Shown piece by piece: positions 18,447 through 25,861 of a stretch of 64,000 nucleotides of DNA. Position 1 is the stretch's first letter; every line of letters starts with the position of its first letter. Source of the stretch: Acinetobacter johnsonii CIP 64.6 (GTDB taxonomy: Bacteria > Pseudomonadota > Gammaproteobacteria > Pseudomonadales > Moraxellaceae); contig NZ_KB849234.1 of assembly GCF_000368045.1 (NCBI RefSeq), positions 80,079 through 144,078 of the forward strand. The letters are read 5' to 3'. The translations under genes were made by a program, and so were the position numbers. Under the pieces are notes generated by a model. The model was not told the DNA's origin. It made no database searches and saw only the letters and a list, made by a program, of their open reading frames with translations.

Positions 18447-19168
18447 ATGGATATAATTTCAGTACTTAAAGCCTTATTTTTAGGTTTTATAGAAGGTTTA
18501 ACGGAGTTTTTACCCATTTCCAGTACTGGTCATTTAATTTTATTTGGCCATTTAATTGATTTTCATTCAGGCTCAGGCTGTGTCTTTGAAGTTGTCATTC
18601 AACTGGGCACAATCTTAGCCGTTTGTTGGCTCTACCGTAAAAAAATTATTAATCTACTACATGGTTTTATATCAGGTGATTACCATGCGAGACGTTTTGC
18701 GATAAATGTCTTCATTTCATTTATTCCTGCAGTAGTGATCGGAGTTATAGCTGTTGATTTTATTAAACAAGTTTTATTCAGTCCTTCGGTTGTGGCATCT
18801 GCACTGATTATTGGTGCACTGTTAATTTTTGCTGTAGAAGCTAAAAATTTTAAAGTCCAAACCATTGAGGCAACCAATATTGGATTCAAACAGGCCATTG
18901 TTATTGGTTTGGTTCAATGTCTTGCGATGATTCCGGGGACTTCACGGTCTGGTGCAACCATTATTGGTGCCGTTACTTAGACATATTTCGCAACGTTGAT
19001 GTTTTAACTTCAGAAAATTTATTGAATATTTCCGTAGGCTTTGTAACCGCATTCATCGCAGCTTTGCTTGTGGTAAAAGCCATGGTTAAATTTGTAGAAA
19101 AACATACTTTAAAAGTTTTTGCTTGGTATCGCTTGGTATTAGATTCAATCATCTTATTTGTTTTTTAA
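18447..19168 (+). pseudogene. uppP: Undecaprenyl-diphosphatase pseudogene (internal deletion and frameshift)
   Basis: The first frame (18447-18980) gives MDIISVLKALFLGFIEGLTEFLPISSTGHL and runs through the second active-site motif MIPGTSRSGATIIGA, then stops. A second frame resumes the family at IFRNVDVLTSENLLNIS and ends IILFVF at 19168. Between them the conserved GLSRxxATEFSFFLAxP block is missing: the two parts add up to about 240 codons, while the family has about 270. So roughly 90-100 bp were lost near 18975-18990 with a frame change. UppP recycles undecaprenyl diphosphate for envelope synthesis; this copy should be inactive, and a functional one must exist elsewhere. The bidirectional terminator at 19184-19210 follows. 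Confidence 0.8.
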
Positions 19169-19183
19169 TTCAAAAAAAATAAA

Positions 19184-19210
19184 TTAAAGAGAACTCGCTG
19201 TTCTCTTTAA
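19184..19210. terminator. Bidirectional terminator between uppP pseudogene and element
   Basis: A perfect 11-bp stem, TTAAAGAGAAC (19184-19194) with GTTCTCTTTAA (19200-19210), with loop TCGCT. ATTTTTTAA follows on the plus strand and an A/T-rich run with seven consecutive T on the minus strand, so it can end both convergent genes. Confidence 0.88.
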
Positions 19211-19215
19211 ATTTT

Positions 19216-20151
19216 TTAATTTACAATCCTTACATTCTGCTTCAAGCTTTTCTGAATCTCTTGTACAACACCCTCTCCCTGATGGGACTTAAGCTCTGAT
19301 TTAGATTTATTTTTGATTTCAGTTTGTACCGATTCAGACTCAAAACCCTTATCATTATAAAACTCTTCAACCAAATCTAGTCCCTCCTCAGCATTCACCT
19401 CAAATCGTGCATTACCATAACCCTGCCGTGCCATTTGATCTAAAGCAGCCTGATTAAAACCACACAACTTACTTTTCTGGTCAATTTCCTTCGCTGTTTG
19501 AATCGCCTCTTGTAAATGAATGCCATCCCTGAGCGTTAAATCCACGTAGTACACAGGTTGACGATAACTTTGCGTTGTACTCTTTCCTCGCAAGGTCAGC
19601 TGCAGTGGCAAGCATGAAAGCAACCCATTTGATGCTGCATGGTAGTAGCTCAATCGTGCAGCCAACGTACGTATGCTGTTAAAGCCTGTTGTTCTAAAAA
19701 TGAATGTACCAAATTCATCCGACTCATCTAAATTGACATGCAGGCGTCCATAAGGCTTACAGTGCCCGCCTTGTCCAAGTGGGCATAAGTCGGGGGATGG
19801 GCAAGGATGTTGCTCTACACCTTGTGATGTCATACGTTGACAGGTCTGACCATTCCCCACACAAATCGGGCGACCTGTCTGTCGGTCAAACAAGCTGTAC
19901 TCGGCACGTAAGTTCAATTCAGGATCATTGAAGATCATACGCACAGGAATGCTACGCAGCTTTTGATTCGGTGCTTGACTACGCAATTGCTCATCCAAGG
20001 GGTGTTTGACCCAACCATCCTTGCCTTGTATTTGACTGGTAATGGTGAACTGATCGTCTTTCTCAGGCAGACGCTTGCCATTCTTTTCGACTACACGACC
20101 AATACTGATCCGGCCCAAGATGGGTGGTGTGATTGCTAGACCTTTAATCAT
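19216..20151 (-). CDS. Cysteine-rich Gp3-like protein (possible recombination directionality factor)
   Basis: 311 aa. Plan: an N-terminal LGRISIGRVVEKNGKRLPEK segment, a cysteine cluster (CVGNGQTC, then CPSPDLCPLGQGGHCKPYGRL) likely to bind metal, and an FRTTGFNSIRTLAARLSYYH segment. This order recalls the phiC31 Gp3-like recombination directionality family, and such proteins are also annotated 'hydrolase or metal-binding protein'. Both names are family-level guesses. The C-terminal 75 residues, acidic then basic, are shared with the remnant at 6171-6392. An AGAGGA ribosome-binding site precedes the ATG. It is last in the YqaJ-DUF932 cluster but has a terminator on each side, so it appears separately transcribed. 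A role in recombination or excision is inferred. Confidence 0.65.
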   Translation of the reverse strand: MIKGLAITPPILGRISIGRVVEKNGKRLPEKDDQFTITSQIQGKDGWVKHPLDEQLRSQAPNQKLRSIPVRMIFNDPELNLRAEYSLFDRQTGRPICVGNGQTCQRMTSQGVEQHPCPSPDLCPLGQGGHCKPYGRLHVNLDESDEFGTFIFRTTGFNSIRTLAARLSYYHAASNGLLSCLPLQLTLRGKSTTQSYRQPVYYVDLTLRDGIHLQEAIQTAKEIDQKSKLCGFNQAALDQMARQGYGNARFEVNAEEGLDLVEEFYNDKGFESESVQTEIKNKSKSELKSHQGEGVVQEIQKSLKQNVRIVN

Positions 20152-20224
20152 GTTGAAATTCCTCTCGTATAGATGTTGATGTTTAGATGTGTTGCACTGT
20201 TTGCTAAAAATGAAATCGGTATAA

Positions 20225-20252
20225 AAATCCCATGCAGGACTGCACGGGATTT
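20225..20252 (-). terminator. Terminator after the YqaJ gene
   Basis: AAATCCC-x-TGCAG (20225-20237) pairs with CTGCA-x-GGGATTT (20240-20252), one mismatch in a 13-bp stem. On the minus strand it is followed by TTTTTATA. It separates the YqaJ gene from the Gp3-like gene. Confidence 0.75.
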
Positions 20253-20292
20253 CAGGTTTTTTCTTGCTGAGTGATTAACTCTAAGCTTTGAG

Positions 20293-21366
20293 CTAATCGT
20301 GATAAATGTTGAAACGACGACTGCCTGCTTTCTGCAATGGGTATTGTTGGATGAGTTCAGGTTGGTGCTGAAGTAAGGACTTGGTATCTAGGCTAATACT
20401 GTCCTTGCTCTTTTTCCATGTCACTGAACCTTGCTGAAATACGGCACGTTCATGTTCCTGCATCAGTGCCTGAACACGGTGTTTGAGTAGATCAAACTGG
20501 CTTTGGTGTTGTTCAATCTGCTGTTTTTCCTCTATCAACTGATCAAACAGTTCATTGGCAAGTTCGACCTCCGTTAGGTCAACACAGCTCAGTGGGGTAT
20601 GTTCAGGATAGAGCTGTTGTAAAGCTTTGGCTGCCGATTCACTGGCATCCACTGCTGGTGGAACATCATTTTCAACACATTCCCAAAACAACCGTTCCGC
20701 CTGAATGATCTGTTCAATCAAAGCTTCATTACGACTGACTTTGTAGATTTTGGTTTCCTGTCCACACAGCAACACACAAATATGTGCCGCTTGCTTGCCT
20801 GTCACCGCCAGTTGATGTTGTACCTGACATAGCACATACAGAGGAACGCCCTCCTTCCATAGTTTGGCGCCATATTCTCCTGCAGTTTTACATTCCAGTA
20901 TTTGCACGTCTTCATTGCCCACTACGGCATAATCCAAGTTCGCCAACATAAAGGCTTTGTCAGGATCAGGGTGTTGCAGCACCGCATTGACCCGACGGAC
21001 TTTATTATTGGTGTGCATGCTGTAGTATTCTGCGACCAAGGGTTCTAACTGTTTACCCCAATATAAAGGTGCGTGTCCTGAGCTTTCATCATCAATATTC
21101 TGCTGTACCCGTCCTGTTTTGATCATCCACAGTTCCAGCATCGACATATAAGGATTTATGCCACAGGCGGCTGCGGCATCACTGCTGCCTATTCCCTGCT
21201 TACGCACTTCCAGCCATGCCTGATAGTCCAGTTGTTTGGTGCTGATCAGACGTTTGGCATTTAAACTACGTTTTGAACCTGATTGACTTTGTTTAAGCTT
21301 GTCATTGGCTACAGTTGGTAAATACTGAGATTGAGACGTTACTGCTGGGTTTATAATCTGATTCAT
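20293..21366 (-). CDS. YqaJ viral recombinase family exonuclease
   Basis: 357 aa. The YqaJ/lambda-exonuclease core spans residues about 45-230: WLEVRKQGIGSSDAAAACG, the acidic residue in MLANLDYAV, and LECKTAGEYG followed by CQVQHQLAVTG, which together form the PD-(D/E)XK metal site. The C-terminus (about 265-357) is a charged helical extension. These enzymes resect double-stranded ends for phage- or plasmid-encoded recombination, usually with an annealing protein; none is recognisable here, unless DUF932 or the Gp3-like protein does that job. Good ribosome-binding site (AGAAGG) before the ATG. Terminators lie before and after the gene. Confidence 0.85.
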   Translation of the reverse strand: MNQIINPAVTSQSQYLPTVANDKLKQSQSGSKRSLNAKRLISTKQLDYQAWLEVRKQGIGSSDAAAACGINPYMSMLELWMIKTGRVQQNIDDESSGHAPLYWGKQLEPLVAEYYSMHTNNKVRRVNAVLQHPDPDKAFMLANLDYAVVGNEDVQILECKTAGEYGAKLWKEGVPLYVLCQVQHQLAVTGKQAAHICVLLCGQETKIYKVSRNEALIEQIIQAERLFWECVENDVPPAVDASESAAKALQQLYPEHTPLSCVDLTEVELANELFDQLIEEKQQIEQHQSQFDLLKHRVQALMQEHERAVFQQGSVTWKKSKDSISLDTKSLLQHQPELIQQYPLQKAGSRRFNIYHD

Positions 21367-21408
21367 GGATTTAACCTTCTATCATTGATTTTAAAACGGC
21401 ATAAAAAA

Positions 21409-21428
21409 GCCACATCCGAAGATGTGGC
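21409..21428 (-). terminator. UUCG-loop terminator after the DUF932 gene
   Basis: GCCACATC (21409-21416) and GATGTGGC (21421-21428) form an 8-bp stem with a TTCG loop on the minus strand, followed by TTTTTTAT. It lies 22 bp below the DUF932 stop. Confidence 0.88.
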
Positions 21429-21450
21429 AAAGAGGGATACGAGATAAAAT

Positions 21451-22488
21451 TTAGGCTGCAAGATATAAAGCTTGCTCCAATCCACGTTGTTTCAATGCTG
21501 CCCCTGCACCAAACCATGCCGAATCGAGGCGGTGATCAGTACTCATTGCTCGACGTTCATGGTCGACAAACTCGGTGATCGCACAAAGTAGTCCATAGGC
21601 GGTGTCTTTGGCTGAAGATAAGTCTGCTCCACGTCCCTGCCCATTAAACATATTCATGACTTTGGTCATGGCACGTCCATTCGGTTCAGTTTTATTGGGC
21701 TGTGGATTGGCTTGAGACGCGACATTACGATAGTACTGAATAATGTTATCCTCCTGTTCCATCGCACTTAGGCTATTGTTGTTAAATACCGCATCAAAAT
21801 AAGCTGCTGCTTCTTTCTGGGTGACTTTACGTTGGGTAAGTTGTTTCATTTCATACATGTGGTCGTACCATGTCTTGACTGAAATACCGAGTTGATCTTT
21901 GACTTTATCAGCATCAAACTTGGTACTGTGTGGTACTTTGACCACGCCTGCATTGGAACTCTGTCCACGCAAGGCAATGGCTAAAGTGTTGTTACACACC
22001 ACACGGATATTGGTGAATTGTGCGGTGGTCGCCAACGTACCGTCACATGCGGTTGCCAGCAGAATATAGCCATTGCTGACATCTCCACCTTTCAATTCTG
22101 CAGTTTGGCCTGTACGTGCCAAGGCCCAGAACTTCTTCCCACCTTTTAAAACACCTGCGGTTTCCAGTTCAAAGCCTGATTGCTCAGTCAGATCACGGTA
22201 GAATTCCAGAATCTCCATCGGCTGGACTTCTTGATAACGCTGACTGACTACGGATAAAGGAGCATGGGTATCTGAACGGTACAGTACCCGTTGTTCTTCA
22301 TACGGCATAATGATGCTTTGTCCACGATCATTTTTAGCCATGTAGCTGACATTGGATGATTCAATACGCCAATCCATACCTGCTTGCTTGGCCCAGACTT
22401 CAATCGGTTGGTTTGGGCTAAGTTGATTGCCTAGACCATGCCACGGGGTTTGTCCGACATAAGCCATTTGTTCAATTTGATGTGCCAT
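21451..22488 (-). CDS. DUF932 domain protein (phage/plasmid-like protein)
   Basis: 345 aa. It opens with the family pattern YVGQTPWHGLGNQL and WAKQAGMDWRIE, followed by VVSQRYQEVQPMEILEFYRDL, ACDGTLATTAQFTNIRVVCNNTLAIAL and, near the end, YGLLCAITEFVDHERR. DUF932 proteins are common on phages, plasmids and integrative elements; no biochemical role is established. Its position beside YqaJ suggests a recombination or replication helper, which is inference. AGGA ribosome-binding site before the ATG; terminator below. Confidence 0.85.
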   Translation of the reverse strand: MAHQIEQMAYVGQTPWHGLGNQLSPNQPIEVWAKQAGMDWRIESSNVSYMAKNDRGQSIIMPYEEQRVLYRSDTHAPLSVVSQRYQEVQPMEILEFYRDLTEQSGFELETAGVLKGGKKFWALARTGQTAELKGGDVSNGYILLATACDGTLATTAQFTNIRVVCNNTLAIALRGQSSNAGVVKVPHSTKFDADKVKDQLGISVKTWYDHMYEMKQLTQRKVTQKEAAAYFDAVFNNNSLSAMEQEDNIIQYYRNVASQANPQPNKTEPNGRAMTKVMNMFNGQGRGADLSSAKDTAYGLLCAITEFVDHERRAMSTDHRLDSAWFGAGAALKQRGLEQALYLAA

Positions 22489-22576
22489 TTTGATTATTCC
22501 TAAAAAGAATGTGTAATGTGATGTTTTAAAGAATCGATTTATTCAACGATGTACCAGTGCAATGGCTGAGAAGTGA

Positions 22577-22876
22577 TTACCTCGCCCATGCAAACTGTTG
22601 TTGGCAATCCAAGCAGACATACTGCTCGGCATTGCTGTAATATTTTTCATAGCAGTACTGACTGACAATAACCAATACACCACCCACCACAACACCGATG
22701 GCTGCGCCTGTAAAAGGCGGGAATCCTGCCTTTTTGGCAAGCTGCATGCCGAACAGCGCCATCTGTGTCGGTGAAATACAGCGTTGCAGTTGTTCGAAAT
22801 AGTTGGCGTTTGCATGACTTGAATCAGTCTGTCTGACATGGGTGGATTGACAATAGGGGCATTGAATTAAGGACAT
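22577..22876 (-). CDS. Small zinc-ribbon membrane protein
   Basis: 99 aa from the ATG at 22876, chosen because AAGGAATATTC sits just upstream; an upstream in-frame extension to 22954 overlaps a terminator and is unlikely. The N-terminal CPYC and the C-terminal CLDC could together form a zinc ribbon. Between them lies one strong membrane segment (FTGAAIGVVVGGVLVIVSQY). No family is recognised beyond the zinc-ribbon look. It is separated from the upstream lipoprotein operon by a terminator. Function unknown. Confidence 0.65.
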   Translation of the reverse strand: MSLIQCPYCQSTHVRQTDSSHANANYFEQLQRCISPTQMALFGMQLAKKAGFPPFTGAAIGVVVGGVLVIVSQYCYEKYYSNAEQYVCLDCQQQFAWAR

Positions 22877-22932
22877 TGAATATTCCTTGTTAAATGAATT
22901 GGGTACGAAAAGCTGAATTGAGGGCATAAAAA

Positions 22933-22959
22933 AAACCGTGCCCATTGAGGACACGGTTT
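22933..22959 (-). terminator. Terminator after the exported-protein operon
   Basis: AAACCGTG (22933-22940) with CACGGTTT (22952-22959), an 8-bp stem extended by CC/GG pairing inside, followed on the minus strand by a run of eight T. It ends the 24248-22991 operon. Confidence 0.85.
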
Positions 22960-22990
22960 GATTTAAATTTTACTTTGGCGAGGAGAGTCG

Positions 22991-23380
22991 CTATTGAAAG
23001 CTATAGCTTGCAGTGCCTTTATCTGTTTCGACATCAACCTGCACCACATTACTATAGCTACAGTCTGTTAATTTCAGTCTTAAACGTTGCCCCATCTTAA
23101 AATGCTGCGGATATTCCAATGATCGACGATAGCCTTCATAACGGCATTGTCCATGATTGACAGAAACATCGCTGACATCGATAGGCTCTGCACTGTTAGA
23201 ACGGATCGTTAATACCGTAGCGGATTGATTTTGGGCATACCAGTTACTGGTATCAATTACATCGAGTTCGACCGTAAACGTGTTTGGATCAAGGCCAGCA
23301 TTACAGCCACTCAACATGATGCCTGTCGTTGTAGTCACTGCGAGGAGTAAGGGTTTTAAAAGTTGCTTCATCAAGTTCAT
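22991..23380 (-). CDS. Small predicted lipoprotein of the integrated element
   Basis: 129 aa with a lipoprotein signal (LLLAVTTTTGIMLSGC, lipobox LSGC). The mature part is a short, probably beta-rich domain with two further cysteines (HGQCRYEG and LTDCSYSN) that could pair. AAGG abuts the first ATG (23380), so the second ATG at 23371 may be the true start. The frame begins 2 bp after the stop of the next upstream gene, so the three genes 24248-22991 form an operon ended by the 22933-22959 hairpin. No family recognised; envelope location is inferred from the signal. Confidence 0.65.
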   Translation of the reverse strand: MNLMKQLLKPLLLAVTTTTGIMLSGCNAGLDPNTFTVELDVIDTSNWYAQNQSATVLTIRSNSAEPIDVSDVSVNHGQCRYEGYRRSLEYPQHFKMGQRLRLKLTDCSYSNVVQVDVETDKGTASYSFQ

Positions 23381-23382
23381 CC

Positions 23383-23964
23383 TTAACAGTAGTTATAGCT
23401 CACGCCATAATCGCCTGTATTTAAATCAATACTGGCCAGATGGATTTCACAGTCTGTGCCGTTATCAAATTTATAGACGTAGTAGCGATTACCCGCTTGC
23501 TCCGACTCCAGTGCGCCATGTTCTTGCAAGCTAAAGTCTTGCACTGATTTGCCTGTATCTTTTGCGGCTTTGGCAAAGATATAGCGCTGATACTTGTCTA
23601 TATTGTCCTGCTCAAATTCAGGCAGTTCATCATAAGGCAGCATCGACAGTAAGGTATCCACCGCCTTAAGGTTTTGATCAAACTCAAAACTCAGCAATTC
23701 AGGTTCATGATCTGATGGACTCAGACGCTTGCTTCCCGTGGTCAATTCTTTGACATCGATGCCATCCACTTCTGCCGCTGCAATCACAGTGGATACTGCT
23801 TCTGAACTGGCGGATTCTAAAGGTTGTGCAGAGCTGACCTCAGAAGTACTGGCTGGAACCGTTTTTTCAGTTGTGTGTTTATGGCTAAAGAAGTAGAAGC
23901 CTGCGATGCTGATCAAGGTCAGGGCTAAGATTGCCGCCAAGCCCAATATGGTTTTTTGAGTCAT
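23383..23964 (-). CDS. Membrane-anchored protein with exported domain
   Basis: 193 aa. One N-terminal membrane anchor (ILGLAAILALTLISIAGFYFF), a low-complexity Ser/Thr/Ala/Glu linker (residues about 30-65), and a C-terminal domain with two cysteines (GTDCEIHL and the final YNYC). GGGGAA ribosome-binding site before the ATG. Middle gene of a three-gene operon of exported proteins. No family recognised. Confidence 0.65.
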   Translation of the reverse strand: MTQKTILGLAAILALTLISIAGFYFFSHKHTTEKTVPASTSEVSSAQPLESASSEAVSTVIAAAEVDGIDVKELTTGSKRLSPSDHEPELLSFEFDQNLKAVDTLLSMLPYDELPEFEQDNIDKYQRYIFAKAAKDTGKSVQDFSLQEHGALESEQAGNRYYVYKFDNGTDCEIHLASIDLNTGDYGVSYNYC

Positions 23965-23981
23965 TTGAATGTTCCCCTCAT

Positions 23982-24248
23982 TTAGTTGGGCACAGTGACT
24001 TGACCATTCTGCGCATTAAAGTGAACAAAGCGTGGACAACCACCTTGAAAGTTCACCGTGAAATTACGCCAACCACGGTTGCCAGGATTGGTTTTATAAA
24101 GACATTGATAAACCCCACCGCCTGTATGACGTGCTTGAACAAGGTAGGATTCACTGGCTTGTGCAAACCAGCCTGCCTGCGCCAATGATGCGCCTGCAAG
24201 TAGTGATGAAATAAGGGCAGTTTTTAGGAAAGTTTTAAACATCATCAT
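23982..24248 (-). CDS. Small secreted protein of the integrated element
   Basis: 88 aa from the first of three ATGs (MMMFKTFLKTALISSLLA). A clear signal peptide ends around LAQAGW. The mature part of about 60 residues has two cysteines (VYQCLY and GGCPRF) that could form a disulphide. The frame is open up to 24464, but the signal peptide sets this start. Seventeen bp separate it from the next gene. It is the first gene of the operon and lies just below the 24451-24839 structured region. No family recognised. Confidence 0.65.
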   Translation of the reverse strand: MMMFKTFLKTALISSLLAGASLAQAGWFAQASESYLVQARHTGGGVYQCLYKTNPGNRGWRNFTVNFQGGCPRFVHFNAQNGQVTVPN

Positions 24249-24450
24249 TTTCTCTTTTTTATAGGCATCACTGGTCTTGGTCTTAATCAGACGCAGTGCT
24301 CCCCATGCATGAATGTTAGAATGAATATCTATGTTTTTTTGAAGTGTTATAGACGATAAAGCACACAAATCTATGCCCCTCAAAAACAGCATAAGAGATT
24401 CATCTTCATATCGGTAATATGTACTTAAAAAAGTTTTATTCTTAGAAAGT

Positions 24451-24839
24451 GATCTACACAGCAATGTATGAAATACACAGCATCAGGTCACATTACCCCT
24501 GTGGTGTAGATCGAGCACACACATTAAAAAAGAGAAATATAAAAGACGGTCTTGATGTAAGCGCATGGCGTACTCCTTAGGTATAAAGAAGTTTCACCAA
24601 ATCACTGCTAAATGATGGTGGCGAAACAGAAGACGGGTTAGCAGACTGATACCTAAGAAATCAGCACGTCCGAAGACGTCCCCCCTCCCGTTCCGCCGCA
24701 GAGGGGGTACGTAGGGATACCCACCAAAAAGTTAGACTTTTTAGTGTACTTAGGTAAATGGGTCTGCTAAAACCCGCTGACGATGTAGGTCAGCAGTCTA
24801 AGGATAATCTGCACGCTGTAGAGCGTCAAGCAAGTGCAG
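24451..24839. other. Dense stem-loop region: candidate structured RNA or replication/transfer origin
   Basis: No gene in 24249-24856. Perfect inverted repeats: GATCTACAC 24451-24459 / 24504-24512; CTTAGGTAT 24576-24584 / 24649-24657, enclosing GTTTC 24591-24595 / GAAAC 24623-24627; ACGTC 24666-24670 / 24675-24679 with a CGAA loop; CCCCCTC 24681-24687 / 24701-24707; AAAAAGT 24726-24732 / 24736-24742; GGGT 24760-24763 / 24772-24775; GCTGAC 24776-24781 / 24789-24794; CTGCAC 24809-24814 / 24834-24839. A longer-range pairing links 24635-24646 and 24762-24775. CTTAGGTA also recurs at 24749-24756. The stretch is more GC-rich than its flanks and lies between the Rep-like genes and the exported-protein operon. 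Structures are seen; the role is inferred. Confidence 0.6.
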
Positions 24840-24856
24840 GACTCTGATATAAATTT

Positions 24857-25861
24857 TCAGCGCTGTACAGGTGCTCCATCAAACCATTTAAATCCTTTAG
24901 GGTAAATGCAGATTCTATTCGGAAGCCCAAACTGCCCCGTTTGATTTTCAGGCATTTCATTTAATGCACCCAAAGGACAGCCCGCTTCTTCTTGCATAAT
25001 CCGATCAATCCTCAGCGCTTTTTGTGCATCAGTATCGGAAAGCTGATGATGCATTTCTGGATAAACGCATGTGCCCAGATATCCAGTAACCCTCATCCAG
25101 TGCTCTCTGATATCCTGACAATATCCAAGTGGACCAGAATAGAGTGATCGGTTAAAGCTCACATAAAAGTGGATCACATAACGCTGCTGAACATCATCCC
25201 GTACAATTTGATAAAAGCGGTAAATCGCTTGTGTTCTATACCAATACTCAGCCGCTAGACTTTTTTGGAAATTTGATAAAAATCGCTCTAACTGTCGCAA
25301 ATCGATAATTTCATTTCCACCCTCATTTAGACTTAGTTCCAGTTTTAAATCCGCTGTATCAGGATAGATCTGGCTTGTATTACGATAGGATTCTCTCAAC
25401 TTTTCAATCCGCTTTTCGTAGCGCTCATTCAGCTTATGCATTTCTTCAGTTAAGCTGGTGCTTTCAAACAGCACTCTCAGCCGCTTTACGATCTTATCGA
25501 TATAAAAACCAGCGTTTCTTTGCGCCGTGACCTCAAAGAACCGAATCTGCTCTTCCTGTAATACACTGCAGTAAGCCTGAAAGAACTTGTCTGCCCAAAA
25601 GGAAAAAGACAAATGCTCATGAATGCCAACGGCCATCATTCTGCGCCATGCTGAAAAATAACCAGACAGTTTCCGCTTGAACTCCTGATCTATATTTTTT
25701 TGATGAGCATCGTAATCAGTACCTTCTGGAATTGGAGCAAAGCGAATCGTTTGGTAATGCTCTAAAACGTCTTGTTCTAATCGGGGTGCTGTAACAAACT
25801 CTAACTCTGAATGGCTCATGTGTTGTCCTATGAATGAATTGATTTCATAGAACTGGCACAT
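24857..25861 (-). CDS. Degenerate YagK/YfjJ (Gp2-like) Rep paralogue
   Basis: 334 aa. It looks like a distant paralogue of the protein encoded just upstream: RYVIHFYVSFNRS aligns with GFHAHLTLVINRS there, and both continue into a conserved tryptophan (REHWMRV / IDKWKEI). The paired histidines of the HUH-like motif are reduced to one. The middle has a charged coiled-coil stretch (residues about 140-165). It directly follows the upstream gene (its frame opens at 25861, the next base after that stop codon), so the two are cotranslated. It may be an accessory or regulatory subunit of the Rep protein. The first frame codons may not be the true start: MSHSELEF, a little downstream, is an alternative. 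Confidence 0.6.
   Translation of the reverse strand: MCQFYEINSFIGQHMSHSELEFVTAPRLEQDVLEHYQTIRFAPIPEGTDYDAHQKNIDQEFKRKLSGYFSAWRRMMAVGIHEHLSFSFWADKFFQAYCSVLQEEQIRFFEVTAQRNAGFYIDKIVKRLRVLFESTSLTEEMHKLNERYEKRIEKLRESYRNTSQIYPDTADLKLELSLNEGGNEIIDLRQLERFLSNFQKSLAAEYWYRTQAIYRFYQIVRDDVQQRYVIHFYVSFNRSLYSGPLGYCQDIREHWMRVTGYLGTCVYPEMHHQLSDTDAQKALRIDRIMQEEAGCPLGALNEMPENQTGQFGLPNRICIYPKGFKWFDGAPVQR

Noticed and set aside
18262..18460. Possible kdpF upstream of kdpA
   Set aside because: All short frames on the minus strand are hydrophilic or lack a start close to kdpA; none resembles a single membrane helix.
22543..22839. 98-codon frame overlapping the zinc-ribbon protein gene
   Set aside because: It lies in another frame of the better-supported gene at 22577-22876, which has a ribosome-binding site, a membrane segment and CxxC pairs.
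24576..24756. Repeated CTTAGGTA motif as a CRISPR or iteron array
   Set aside because: Only two direct copies and one inverted copy with unequal spacing; no regular repeat-spacer pattern and no cas genes.
24681..24775. Group I or group II intron remnant in the structured region
   Set aside because: No domain V-like hairpin, no conserved core sequences and no intron-encoded protein are visible.
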